A DNA stretch of 64,000 nt from JAGQYP01 sp041392305 (GTDB lineage Bacteria; Bacteroidota; Bacteroidia; Flavobacteriales_D; Crocinitomicaceae): positions 8,742 to 72,741 of the forward strand of contig JAWKMJ010000019.1 of NCBI GenBank assembly GCA_041392305.1. Reading direction: 5' to 3'. Below the pieces are notes generated by a model, which saw only the letters and a list, made by a program, of their open reading frames with translations, was not told where the DNA came from and did no database searches. The stretch's first letter is position 1, and every line of letters begins with the position of its first letter. Positions 25,470-34,618 of the stretch are shown here, in pieces. The position numbers were made by a program, and so were the translations under genes.

Positions 25470-26894
25470 TTAATCGATTATTGTTGTCAGATAATGTGCA
25501 AAAGACAACAGGTTTTTTTCATCAAAGTGATCTGCCATTAATTGCATTCCGTAAGGCAAATTATTAGAACTATGAGTTTTAAACGGAATAGAGATCGATG
25601 GATTGCCCGAAAGGTTAGAATGTACCGTATAAATATCTTGTAAATACATGGTAATTGGATCCTTCACGGCATTCTTTTCAAAAGCTGTGGATGGCGTAGT
25701 TGGCCCAATTAACATATCAAAATCCCTAAAGATCTCATTCGTTTTATTTTGGATCAGTCTTCTAACTTTTTGGCCTTTGGAATAATAGGCATCGTAGAAT
25801 CCGTGGGATAAAACGAAAGTTCCAGTCATGATTCTTCTTTGTACTTCCGGACCAAATCCTTCCGAGCGTGAAAGTTTATAGATTTCATCAATCCCTTCTG
25901 CGTTTTTAGACTGGTATCCGTAATGGACTCCATCGAATCGGGATAAATTTGATGATGCTTCGGCAGTAGTTAAAACGTAATAGGTAGGAACCAATTTATC
26001 CAAATAAGGGAAAGAAACTTCCTCAACTTCAAATCCTTTGGCCTTCAGTTTTTCAATCAGTTCAAGACAATTTGCCTTTATTTCCGAATCCAACCCTTCA
26101 TCTTCCATGATTTCTTTGATATAGGCAATCCGCTTCACATCATGCTTACTTAAATCCGAAAGATCTGGAACTGATTTTAAAGAAAGAGTACTATCAAATT
26201 CGTCTTTCCCACACATGATTTCAGTAACCAAAGCCGCGTCATCAATAGAATTTGAAAATGGTCCAATTTGATCAAAAGAGGAGGCATAGGCGATTAATCC
26301 ATATCTCGAAATTCGTCCGTATGTAGGTTTCAAACCAACAGTACCAGTAAAAGATGCAGGTTGTCTGATTGATCCTCCTGTATCCGACCCTAAAGCCACA
26401 TGACACATTCCAGCACCCACTGCAACCGCACTTCCTCCTGATGATCCACCTGGAACATAATTTTCATTCAAATGATTAGAAACACTTCCAAATGCAGAAT
26501 TTTCATTAGAAGATCCCATGGCGAATTCATCGCAATTTAGTCTACCAATAATGATAGCGTCTTCAGCTAAAAGGCGCTCAACAGCTGTAGCTGTAAACTG
26601 GGATTCAAATCCTTCTAAGATTTTAGAAGATGCAGAAAATTTGTGGTTTTTATAGGCAATGTTGTCTTTCAATCCGATCACCATCCCAGCTAGTTTACCA
26701 TGGGTTCCAGCTTTGATTTTTTGATCGATTTCTTTTGCCCTAACTTTCGCTTCCTCTCCGTAAACCTCAAGGAAAGCGTTCAAATGCTGATTAGAGGCAA
26801 TTTTATCCAAAAAGGAATTAACAGTCTCTTCAACAGAGAGTTCACCCTTGTCAAATAACTCCTTTTGACTTGAAAAAGAACTATTTCGAATCAA
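25470..26894 (-). CDS. gatA: Asp-tRNA(Asn)/Glu-tRNA(Gln) amidotransferase subunit A
   Basis: 474 residues of the amidase-signature family. The Ser-cisSer-Lys catalytic triad is visible: GLKDNIAYK (Lys near 78), GSSGGSAVAVGAG and GSDTGGSIRQP. It releases ammonia from glutamine for transamidation of misacylated tRNA in the cytoplasm. Length is normal. gatB and gatC are not in the window. It is sandwiched between tatA (2 nt) and the mltD-like gene (2 nt), so the four genes are cotranscribed. Confidence 0.96.
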   Translation of the reverse strand: MIRNSSFSSQKELFDKGELSVEETVNSFLDKIASNQHLNAFLEVYGEEAKVRAKEIDQKIKAGTHGKLAGMVIGLKDNIAYKNHKFSASSKILEGFESQFTATAVERLLAEDAIIIGRLNCDEFAMGSSNENSAFGSVSNHLNENYVPGGSSGGSAVAVGAGMCHVALGSDTGGSIRQPASFTGTVGLKPTYGRISRYGLIAYASSFDQIGPFSNSIDDAALVTEIMCGKDEFDSTLSLKSVPDLSDLSKHDVKRIAYIKEIMEDEGLDSEIKANCLELIEKLKAKGFEVEEVSFPYLDKLVPTYYVLTTAEASSNLSRFDGVHYGYQSKNAEGIDEIYKLSRSEGFGPEVQRRIMTGTFVLSHGFYDAYYSKGQKVRRLIQNKTNEIFRDFDMLIGPTTPSTAFEKNAVKDPITMYLQDIYTVHSNLSGNPSISIPFKTHSSNNLPYGMQLMADHFDEKNLLSFAHYLTTIID

Positions 26895-26896
26895 AA

Positions 26897-27073
26897 TTAC
26901 TTTGCTTTTTTCTCTTCAGAAGACTCTTCCTCTCCTTTAGAAGCGTCCTTAAATTCCTTAACGCCTTTACCAAGACCTCTCATTAATTCAGGGATCTTTC
27001 TACCTCCGAAAAGTAGTAAAACGATCGCAACGATCAAGATCACCTGCCAAGGACCAAATACTCCTAGTATCAT
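26897..27073 (-). CDS. tatA: Twin-arginine translocase subunit TatA/TatE
   Basis: 58 residues from the ATG at 27073 (MILGVFGPWQVILIV). One membrane helix is followed by the FGGRKIPELMRGLGKG hinge and amphipathic helix, then an acidic/Lys tail, which is the whole TatA plan. An in-frame upstream extension to 27139 would put a non-conserved tail before the helix and is rejected. TatA forms the export pore for folded Tat substrates such as the amidohydrolase encoded at 8985-10406. Confidence 0.95.
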   Translation of the reverse strand: MILGVFGPWQVILIVAIVLLLFGGRKIPELMRGLGKGVKEFKDASKGEEESSEEKKAK

Positions 27074-27220
27074 ATCTTCATTTATTAATTGAACCGCGAA
27101 TTTACGAAATTCTGAATGAAAACCAATGCTATTGGCCATACTAATATTTGCTTACACAATACGAGTTTCTTCAAAATCAAACCCAACAAAAAGGAAGCAT
27201 CAAATTAAAATCGAAATGCA

Positions 27221-29144
27221 CTATCTGCTTATTATCATTTTTTTCGTGTGAATTTCATCTCCTGCTATAAGAGTATAATAATACATCCCCTGACTAAATT
27301 CTGAAGTGTTTAATTCAACTTTATGTTGGCCACCCCCCATTGAACCTAAAGGTATTTTTTTCAGAGTTTTCCCATTTATGTCTTTAATTTCAAGAATGCA
27401 ATTTTCAGGAGTTTCAAGTATAAATTGAATAGCCGTTTTATCCATGCATGGATTTGGCCAATTTTGTTCAAGTGAGTGAAGATTGTTTTTGACAATTTCG
27501 TCCAATGACTCGATAAAAGTCATTTTCAAAGAAACCATAGCAGGCTCATTGATGAACAAGTACTGTTGTCCACCTGTATCCCAGATCCATTTCAATCCTA
27601 AGTGGTAAGCTTCGTTTCCAGAAGTTGCGAAAATAAGTTCTCCGTCATTATCCTGAATGTAGAAATACACTTCTTGATCACCACCTGACAATTGAATTTG
27701 GTTGTCAAAGAAAATATCTTGAGGTGTTCCCAACAATTGATCGTCTACAGTAAAGGCTTTAATAGCAACGATACTTCCGTCTACTTCAACAACTGCAGTT
27801 GCAGGTGCAAATTGGTTAGATACTTCATCTGCGAATGTAACTCGAATACCATAGATTACTTTCGGTTCCAGTGTAAGAAGTCCAAACTGATCCACCAAAT
27901 GCAGCATAAGCTTCAGTAATTGAGCTATAATCTGTCTCATTACCATATGTAGTCCCTGTAGCAACTGTTCCAGCAGCTGAATAATACCAGTCAGTAATAT
28001 CAATATTGAAGTTGAAAGTATCTGCAGTACCCATTGTTTGGTCTGCAGTAGGATATACTTGGTAAGCATAAGTCCCTTGTGCAGTTGGCATTGCAGCAGA
28101 AGCAACGTGTAATGCAGCAGAATTGTTTCCAGCATTGATTGCCTCTCCAGTTGAGTTAGCTACTATTGTTCCATTTTCAGTAACTGTCAATTTAGCATTC
28201 GTCCAGTTATCTCCTCCTTGATTGAACAACCAAGCTGACCAGTTATTTGTAGTTGTTGCAGCAGCATAAGAAGGAATTTGTTGGAATCCACCAAATGCTC
28301 CCCAGTCAGCTACATCTACAGACCATCCTAAAGTATCCAATTCAGCTCTGAATTGCTCAGTCTCATAAACCGCGATGTCATCAATCATCCACCAATATGC
28401 AGTTGGGTTATAAGTACTTCCCTCTGTTCCCATTCTGAATCTAATCTGAACGTTGCTTGAACCACTAGAAATTGCGCTTGTGATGTTTACATTGTGAATT
28501 CTTGTTCCTGAACCAATGTTAATACCTGCATCTGAGTATGTCAAATCGTAAGATGTGAAGTTGGTAAATCCATTAGTAGTAACGTCTAAATTCAAGTGTG
28601 GAGGTACAGATGCACCTGACCAACAACACAATGCATAATTATGATAGAATTTAACCGATACATTCGCATAAGTAGACAAGTCCATCACAGGAGAAACAAA
28701 CCCTGCGTTTACTGCTTGCTCAGTACCAGCTGTAGGCGCTCCACCACTTCCGTTCAAGAAATCCACATCCATCATAGCAAAACCATTGGCCTTTGTTGGT
28801 GAATTCAAAATAATCGGTGGGTTTTGTCCTCCACTAGTTGCATAATAACCATTTGTTCCATCGATGTCCCAAAGTGCAATTTGGTTAGCTGGTGTTCCTG
28901 GATTTGCTCCAACTACACCACCTTCTCCATCTACTGTCCACCCGTTAAGACTTCCATTAAATGGCTCATACATTATGGTATCTCCATAGGCTCTAGAACC
29001 TGAAATTACATCCGATCTGTGCATGTATTTCACTCCGTCTCTCTTAGCCTCATTTTTTAGGGTAGTTGGACCATCAAATGATCTCTGCCCAAAAGATGCA
29101 GCTCCAATAAATAAAGCAGGCACCAATAAGTAACTTTTTCTCAT
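27221..29144 (-). pseudogene. T9SS type A sorting-domain protein, interrupted by a +1 frameshift
   Basis: Copy B of the cargo gene at 29719-31644. Translation from 29144 matches it to about residue 425, then shifts frame at 27860-27862, where TTT replaces TT of the intact copy; the reading resumes in the ORF ending at 27221. With the extra base removed the product would be 640 residues with the same signal peptide and jelly-roll-like body. The tail is different but still a type A sorting domain (NGKTLKKIPLGSMGGGQHKVEL). It is a pseudogene, a phase-variable gene or a sequencing error; the sequence alone cannot decide. Confidence 0.85.
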
Positions 29145-29156
29145 AATACAGAATTT
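27527..29156. repeat. 1.63-kb direct repeat, copy B
   Basis: From 12 nt upstream of the start codon to the start of the C-terminal region, this segment aligns with 30028-31656 without any indel except the single extra T at 27860-27862. Identity stops abruptly at both ends. It is the recombining or converted part of two tandem cargo genes. Confidence 0.9.
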
Positions 29157-29226
29157 TCAATAAAATACAGATATTGTTGAATTTCTTAAAGGGAATAAGG
29201 TCGAATTTAAACAATATTATACAGCT

Positions 29227-29664
29227 CTAGGAAAGTTGGATAAAAACGTATATTACAACCGCAAATCGAACAGCTTTTCCAATCAGAACTAAAAGCATTG
29301 TAAACCAAAAATTGACTCTATTGGAGCCCAGCAAAAATACTCCAGCATCTCCAATTATAGGAACCCAGGAAAAAAGAGCAATCCAAATTCCATATTTTAG
29401 AAAGAAACTATGCGTTCGTTGGATGTTTTTTTCCTTAATTCTTAGCTTCTGAAGTGCTTTTTGGTAGGTGATTAATCGACCTATGCCATAGGTAATAGTG
29501 GATCCCAAAGTATTCCCGGAAGTTGCAACAATAAAACAAACAAAGGGATCGTAATGGACAAGAAGCATCCCTGTTAAAATGAATTCTGAAGAAAATGGAA
29601 GAATTGTGGCGGCCAAAAAGGTGCCTAAAAACAATCCAAGATATCCCAGTTCTATCCAGTCCAT
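29227..29664 (-). CDS. YqaA/DedA-like (VTT/SNARE-associated) membrane protein
   Basis: 145 residues with about four membrane segments. LAATILPFSSEFILTGML, VATSGNTLGSTITYGIGRL and WVPIIGDAGVFLLGSNRVNFW match the short YqaA branch of the DedA superfamily, inner-membrane proteins linked to lipid-carrier and proton-motive-force homeostasis. It is not a mobile gene. Its ATG follows the T-run of the upstream gene's terminator directly (TTTTTTTATG on the minus strand), so its expression must depend on readthrough or an internal promoter not obvious here. Confidence 0.85.
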   Translation of the reverse strand: MDWIELGYLGLFLGTFLAATILPFSSEFILTGMLLVHYDPFVCFIVATSGNTLGSTITYGIGRLITYQKALQKLRIKEKNIQRTHSFFLKYGIWIALFSWVPIIGDAGVFLLGSNRVNFWFTMLLVLIGKAVRFAVVIYVFIQLS

Positions 29665-29671
29665 AAAAAAA

Positions 29672-29691
29672 CCCCGACGGTTCCGTCGGGG
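29672..29691 (-). terminator. Terminator of cargo gene A, abutting the yqaA-like start
   Basis: A perfect 9-bp stem CCCCGACGG / CCGTCGGGG with loop TT. On the minus strand it is followed by seven Ts and then directly by the ATG at 29664. A strong intrinsic terminator for the gene ending at 29719. Confidence 0.9.
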
Positions 29692-29718
29692 CTTCTTTTA
29701 ATTATTTAGAAAGAATTA

Positions 29719-31644
29719 TTACTTAGTAACAATCATTTTCTTAGTCATTCTAGAATCTCCAGCAGTAAGTGTGTAGAAATAAATTCCACCTTTAAAGTCA
29801 CCTGCATTCAATTCAACTTGGTGTTGACCAGCTCCTCTTGATCCAAGATTGATTGTCTTAACAACTTTACCAGTTACATCAGTAACTTGGAACGAACAAT
29901 CTTGAGCTTGACCAAGGTTAAATCTGATAAGCGTAGTGTTATCAAATGGGTTTGGCCAGTTTTGATCCAATGAGTTAATTGAATTCAACTCATTCTCTTC
30001 AACAGAAACAAATCCTTCTTGAGTAATCAAAGAAACCATAGCTGGCTCGTTGATGAACAAGTACTGTTGTCCACCTGTATCCCAGATCCATTTCAAACCT
30101 AAGTGGTAAGCTTCGTTTCCAGAAGTTGCGAAAATAAGTTCTCCGTCATTATCCTGAATGTAGAAATACACTTCTTGATCACCACCTGACAATTGAATTT
30201 GGTTGTCAAAGAAAATATCTTGAGGCATTCCCAACAATTGATCGTCTACAGTAAAGGCTTTAGTAGCAACGATACTTCCGTCTACTTCAACAACTGCAGT
30301 TGCAGGTGCAAATTGGTTAGATACTTCATCTGCGAATGTAACTCGAATACCATCGATTACTTCGTTTCCAGTGAAAGAAGTCCAAACTGATCCACCAAAT
30401 GCAGCATAAGCCTCAGTAATTGAGCTATAATCTGTCTCATTTCCATAAGCATCTCCATTCGCTACTGTTCCAGCAGCCGAGTAGTATTTATCAGTAATAT
30501 CAATATTGAAGTTGAAAGTATCTGCAGTTCCCATTGTTTGGTCTGCAGTAGGGTATACTTGGTAAGCATAAGTCCCTTGTGCAGTTGGCATTGCAGCAGA
30601 AGCAACGTGTAATGCAGCAGAATTGTTTCCAGCATTGATTGCCTCTCCAGTTGAGTTAGCTACTATTGTTCCATTTTCAGTAACTGTCAATTTAGCATTC
30701 GTCCAGTTATCTCCTCCTTGGTTGAACAACCAAGCTGACCAGTTATTTGTAGTTGTTGCAGCAGCATAAGAAGGAATTTGTTGGAATCCACCAAATGCTC
30801 CCCAATCAGCTACATCTACAGACCATCCTAAAGTATCCAATTCAGCTCTGAATTGCTCAGTCTCATAAACCGCGATGTCATCAATCATCCACCAATATGC
30901 AGTTGGGTTATAAGTACTTCCCTCTGTTCCCATTCTGAATCTAATCTGAACGTTGCTTGGACCACTAGAAATCGCGCTTGTGATGTTTACATTGTGAATT
31001 CTTGTTCCTGAACCAATGTTAATACCTGCATCTGAGTATGTCAAATCGTAAGATGTGAAGTTGGTAAATCCATTAGTAGATACGTCTAAATTCAAGTGTG
31101 GAGGTACAGATGCACCTGACCAACAACACAATGCATAATTATGATAGAATTTAACCGATACATTCCCATAAGTAGACAAGTTCATCACAGGAGAAACAAA
31201 CCCTGCGTTTACTGCTTGCTCAGTACCAGCTGTAGGCGCTCCACCATTTCCGTTCAAGAAATCCACATCCATCATAGCAAAACCATTTGCCTTTGTTGGT
31301 GAATTCAAAATGATTGGTGGGTTTTGTCCTCCACTAGTTGCATAATAACCATTTGTTCCATCGATGTCCCAAAGTGCAATTTGGTTAGCTGGCGTTCCTG
31401 GATTTGCTCCAACTACACCACCTTCTCCATCTACTGTCCACCCGTTAAGACTTCCATTAAATGGCTCATACATTATGGTATCTCCATAGGCTCTAGAACC
31501 TGAAATTACATCCGATCTGTGCATGTATTTCACTCCGTCTCTCTTAGCCTCATTTTTTAGGGTAGTTGGACCATCAAATGATCTCTGCCCAAAAGATGCA
31601 GCTCCAATAAATAAAGCAGGCACCAATAAGTAACTTTTTCTCAT
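29719..31644 (-). CDS. T9SS type A sorting-domain exported protein (intact copy A)
   Basis: 641 residues: a signal peptide (MRKSYLLVPALFIGAASFGQ), a beta-rich MAM/jelly-roll-like domain (about 55-265; DTIMYEPFNGSLNGW, SVKFYHNYALCCWSG, YWWMIDDIAVYE), a second beta-rich part (about 270-545) and a type A T9SS sorting domain (about 560-641; LDQNWPNPFDNTTLIRF to TKKMIVTK). It should cross the outer membrane through the T9SS and be released or attached. The CC at about 157-158 is unusual in an extracellular protein. Substrate is unknown. A near-identical, frameshifted copy lies 0.6 kb downstream. Confidence 0.9.
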   Translation of the reverse strand: MRKSYLLVPALFIGAASFGQRSFDGPTTLKNEAKRDGVKYMHRSDVISGSRAYGDTIMYEPFNGSLNGWTVDGEGGVVGANPGTPANQIALWDIDGTNGYYATSGGQNPPIILNSPTKANGFAMMDVDFLNGNGGAPTAGTEQAVNAGFVSPVMNLSTYGNVSVKFYHNYALCCWSGASVPPHLNLDVSTNGFTNFTSYDLTYSDAGINIGSGTRIHNVNITSAISSGPSNVQIRFRMGTEGSTYNPTAYWWMIDDIAVYETEQFRAELDTLGWSVDVADWGAFGGFQQIPSYAAATTTNNWSAWLFNQGGDNWTNAKLTVTENGTIVANSTGEAINAGNNSAALHVASAAMPTAQGTYAYQVYPTADQTMGTADTFNFNIDITDKYYSAAGTVANGDAYGNETDYSSITEAYAAFGGSVWTSFTGNEVIDGIRVTFADEVSNQFAPATAVVEVDGSIVATKAFTVDDQLLGMPQDIFFDNQIQLSGGDQEVYFYIQDNDGELIFATSGNEAYHLGLKWIWDTGGQQYLFINEPAMVSLITQEGFVSVEENELNSINSLDQNWPNPFDNTTLIRFNLGQAQDCSFQVTDVTGKVVKTINLGSRGAGQHQVELNAGDFKGGIYFYTLTAGDSRMTKKMIVTK

Positions 31645-31656
31645 AATACAGAATTT
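30028..31656. repeat. 1.63-kb direct repeat, copy A
   Basis: The partner of 27527-29156. Only scattered substitutions distinguish the two copies, plus one short denser cluster near 30450-30490. The 3' ends encoding the sorting domains are diverged. Confidence 0.9.
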
Positions 31657-31770
31657 AATTAATTTTTAACCTCCGCAATATATGAAAATTTTCAGTAAAA
31701 CAAGAAACAGATTTCATGCTTATTGATTAAAATGTTGATTTTATTTACTCATTGACAAAAATCTGTTAAA

Positions 31771-32553
31771 TCATTTAATATCATTGAGAAATCCAAACAT
31801 AGATCTTGTGGTATTGATGAACTCAAAATTTAATGAAACAGAAGAAATTCCTTCCATTTGTTGTTCCATTTCTAGGATAGATTCTCCGACTGGATTCACT
31901 ACTTTGGAATCTCCAGAGTATGCATTATTATTCCCATCTAATCCAGTTCTATTGACACCTATGCAGTAAGATAAATTCTCTATCGCTCTTGCCTCGAGTA
32001 ACTTTTTCCAGTGTTCAATCCTTTTCTCAGGCCAGTTGGCTACATAAACAAGAATTTCGTACTCAGGGATCCCTTCTTGCATTTTTATTCTAGACAACTC
32101 AGGAAATCTCAAATCATAACAAATTAATGGTAATATTTTCCATCCATTGAATTCAAAAATATGTCTTTCATTTCCTGGTGTGAATTTTTTATTTTCACCT
32201 GCTAAAGAAAACAAATAATTCTTATTGTACCATCCTAGTAATTTTCCATCCGAAACAAAAACCAATCGATTGAAATAATGCCCACCTTCCTCAATGATTA
32301 GTGAAGTTATAATGCCTATCTCAAGGCTTTTAGATTTATCAATCAACCAATCCAAAGAAGAGCTTTCGCCCCAAATATCTGCATTTCTCTCGGGTTGAGT
32401 TGTAAAACCAGTATTAAACATTTCCGGAAGAACGAGTAGTCCTCTTTTAATTATGTTTGCTTCCTCAATAAGATAATTGAGGTGTTCTATATTCGCTTGT
32501 TTATCTTCCCAAAATTGATTGACCTGAGCTAAATAGACTGTTAAATCTGACAT
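31771..32553 (-). CDS. Nitrilase-superfamily amidohydrolase, omega-amidase (YafV/NIT2-like)
   Basis: 260 residues with the Glu-Lys-Cys catalytic triad of the carbon-nitrogen hydrolase fold: LVLPEMFNTGF (Glu43), GWYNKNYLFSLAGE (Lys) and LPLICYDLRFPEL (Cys). YafV-like omega-amidases hydrolyse alpha-ketoglutaramate to 2-oxoglutarate and ammonia. The gene overlaps the preceding aminotransferase gene by 13 nt, matching the known glutamine-transaminase/omega-amidase pair. The usual Arg/His after the Lys is replaced by Asn-Tyr, a change outside the triad. Confidence 0.92.
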   Translation of the reverse strand: MSDLTVYLAQVNQFWEDKQANIEHLNYLIEEANIIKRGLLVLPEMFNTGFTTQPERNADIWGESSSLDWLIDKSKSLEIGIITSLIIEEGGHYFNRLVFVSDGKLLGWYNKNYLFSLAGENKKFTPGNERHIFEFNGWKILPLICYDLRFPELSRIKMQEGIPEYEILVYVANWPEKRIEHWKKLLEARAIENLSYCIGVNRTGLDGNNNAYSGDSKVVNPVGESILEMEQQMEGISSVSLNFEFINTTRSMFGFLNDIK

Positions 32554-33653
32554 AAAACCCTCCCTGCTTTAATTAATGATTCATCATCCTTTCCAAAACA
32601 AAACCTTAATATTTTATGGTCAGAATCGTCTTCATAAAAACCAGAAACCGGTATCGATGCTACACCAAACTCCTGGATCAATTTTAACGCCATATTATCA
32701 TCAGATTCATTACTTATTTGTGAATAATCCAATAACTGAAAATAGGTCCCGCCTGTTGGTAGTATTTTAAACCGAGAACTGGCTATCTGACTCAAAAAAA
32801 GTTCCTTTTTATCCAAAAAGAATTTAGATAAGTTTTCTATTTCGTTCAACGAAATATAGCGTGAAATGACTTCTTGACTAAAACTATTGACTGAAAATAC
32901 ATTGTATTGATGTATTTGTACTATTTGACTTAAAAGATTTTCTTCTGCAACGATATATCCAATTTTCCAACCTGTTATATGCAGCGTTTTACCAAAACTA
33001 GAAACAATTATCGCTTTCTTTTTCAGCTGCTCTCTTTCGTTCAGGCTCAGATGCTTTTGAAAGCTTATATTTTCATAAACCTCATCAGAAAGAATTATTA
33101 GATTTGGATGCCTCTGTACAATAGATTCCAGTTGATCTAAATCATAATTCGAGAGTGTTGCGCCAGATGGGTTGTGGGGATTATTCAGAATTATCATTTT
33201 TGTTTTTGAAGAAACCTTGGCTTTCAATTCGTCCCAATCAATTTTAAAATCAGGAAAAGTCAAATTTATTCGGATTGGTTTTGCCCCTCGTACTATTATC
33301 GGAGTCACGTAACAGTCATAAGCTGGATCAAAAATAATTACTTCATCCTTTTGTTCTACAAGTGCGGTGATTGCAGTAAAAATAGCTTGAGTCGCCCCGG
33401 CAGTAACTAAAACATTTGAAGGTGAAATTTCTCGACCATAAAAATGTCTTGTTAGAAGTTGAATTTTCTCAATTAAATTCGGATTCCCTTTCATTGGGGC
33501 ATATTGATGAATTTTCTCATGAGCTGTTTCCTTAATGATTTCAACCATCTCTGGATCTGGGTCGAAATTGGGGAATCCCTGACCTAAGTTAATAGCGTTA
33601 TACTGTTGGGAAAGTCTCGAGATTGTAGTAAAAATAGTTTCCTTTTTTTCCAT
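32541..33653 (-). CDS. Pyridoxal-phosphate aminotransferase, methionine/glutamine-type (YbdL-like)
   Basis: 370 residues of class I/II aminotransferases. NLGQGFPNFDPDPE is typical of kynurenine/glutamine/methionine aminotransferases (KAT/YbdL); LNNPHNPSGATL, SDEVYENI and SSFGKTLHITGWKIGY with the PLP-binding Lys are present. With the overlapping omega-amidase it likely transaminates 2-oxo-4-methylthiobutyrate or similar keto acids with glutamine, made irreversible by the amidase. Exact keto-acid substrate is inference. Confidence 0.92.
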   Translation of the reverse strand: MEKKETIFTTISRLSQQYNAINLGQGFPNFDPDPEMVEIIKETAHEKIHQYAPMKGNPNLIEKIQLLTRHFYGREISPSNVLVTAGATQAIFTAITALVEQKDEVIIFDPAYDCYVTPIIVRGAKPIRINLTFPDFKIDWDELKAKVSSKTKMIILNNPHNPSGATLSNYDLDQLESIVQRHPNLIILSDEVYENISFQKHLSLNEREQLKKKAIIVSSFGKTLHITGWKIGYIVAEENLLSQIVQIHQYNVFSVNSFSQEVISRYISLNEIENLSKFFLDKKELFLSQIASSRFKILPTGGTYFQLLDYSQISNESDDNMALKLIQEFGVASIPVSGFYEDDSDHKILRFCFGKDDESLIKAGRVLCQI

Positions 33654-33693
33654 AGATCTAAATGTACTAAAAAGGATCCCTGATTAGCTTCTT

Positions 33694-34617
33694 TTATTGA
33701 TCCAATTTTGCGTTGGTCTCCGTTGAGGATTTGTATTTCGCAAAATGCACTCTTAACATGATTTCATGAGTACCTGAACTCACGCGTTTGAGGTCATTAA
33801 AATCATAATCATAGGAATACCCAATGGAGATTCGATCCTTGATTTTATATCCCAACATAGCTGTCCAAGCGTGCTTCATGCGATATCCAATACCAAACCA
33901 TAATTGCTCCTTCCATATTACTCTAGCAAATACATCCAACTTTATGGGAGCAGGAATAATTAGTTTTAACATAAACGATGGTTCCAATTGCCAATCTTCA
34001 TGTAATCTGAAAGCATAAGCTCCATTGAAAAAATAATGATCCTCCATAACAGATAAGGTTTTGGATGAATCTTGCCAAAACCGCATTTTATTTTGAAATA
34101 GCTGCGGAGCGGAAAAACCAAAATACCAATTGTCTCCATACAATACAAGACCAGCTTTAGCGTCGAAATTATTTGTTGCAATACGTCCACTGTTGAGTAA
34201 AGGATCATTAGGATCTTTGATTGTCACCTTATCTCCATCCACTACCCACTGAGAAAATCCTATTGAAATACCCAATGACAATTTTACTTTTTCGTGTAAT
34301 TTGATGTGATATGCGTAAGAAGCTTGAGCTCCGATCCTTCTGGTAGGCCCAACCATATCAACATAAACCAATCCTCCCATTCCCATTTTTAAATTTTTAA
34401 ATGGGCCTTCCGCCGTGAAGGTAAAAGTTCTTGGAGCATCCGTTACACCAGACCATTGATAGCGTTGATTGAATGTGGCATTCCAATTTGGCTTAAACCC
34501 ACCAAAAGCAGGATTTATTGCATACAAATTAAATAGATATTGAGTATACTGTGGCAGTTGCTGTGAATATGAATTCCCACCAATCAAAAGGAGTAATATA
34601 ATCAGTATTCTCTTCAT
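33694..34617 (-). CDS. PorP/SprF-family T9SS outer-membrane protein
   Basis: 307 residues: a signal peptide (about 1-18), QLPQYTQYLFNLYAINPAFGG (the PorP/SprF N-terminal signature) and alternating beta strands to the end. In Flavobacterium, SprF is needed for secretion and surface placement of the SprB adhesin, and such genes sit beside their type B cargo. This gene starts 2 nt after the 2,965-residue SprB-repeat gene, so it is probably its dedicated partner. Confidence 0.93.
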   Translation of the reverse strand: MKRILIILLLLIGGNSYSQQLPQYTQYLFNLYAINPAFGGFKPNWNATFNQRYQWSGVTDAPRTFTFTAEGPFKNLKMGMGGLVYVDMVGPTRRIGAQASYAYHIKLHEKVKLSLGISIGFSQWVVDGDKVTIKDPNDPLLNSGRIATNNFDAKAGLVLYGDNWYFGFSAPQLFQNKMRFWQDSSKTLSVMEDHYFFNGAYAFRLHEDWQLEPSFMLKLIIPAPIKLDVFARVIWKEQLWFGIGYRMKHAWTAMLGYKIKDRISIGYSYDYDFNDLKRVSSGTHEIMLRVHFAKYKSSTETNAKLDQ

Positions 34618-34618
34618 T

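Noticed and set aside
27826..28135. Leucine-rich N-terminal part of the frame 27221-28135 as a separate gene
   Set aside because: It is the out-of-frame translation of the cargo gene upstream of the +1 insertion; the intact copy shows the true frame.
27527..31656. The 1.63-kb direct repeats as a transposon or composite element
   Set aside because: No transposase, terminal inverted repeats or target duplication is seen; the repeat borders follow gene parts.
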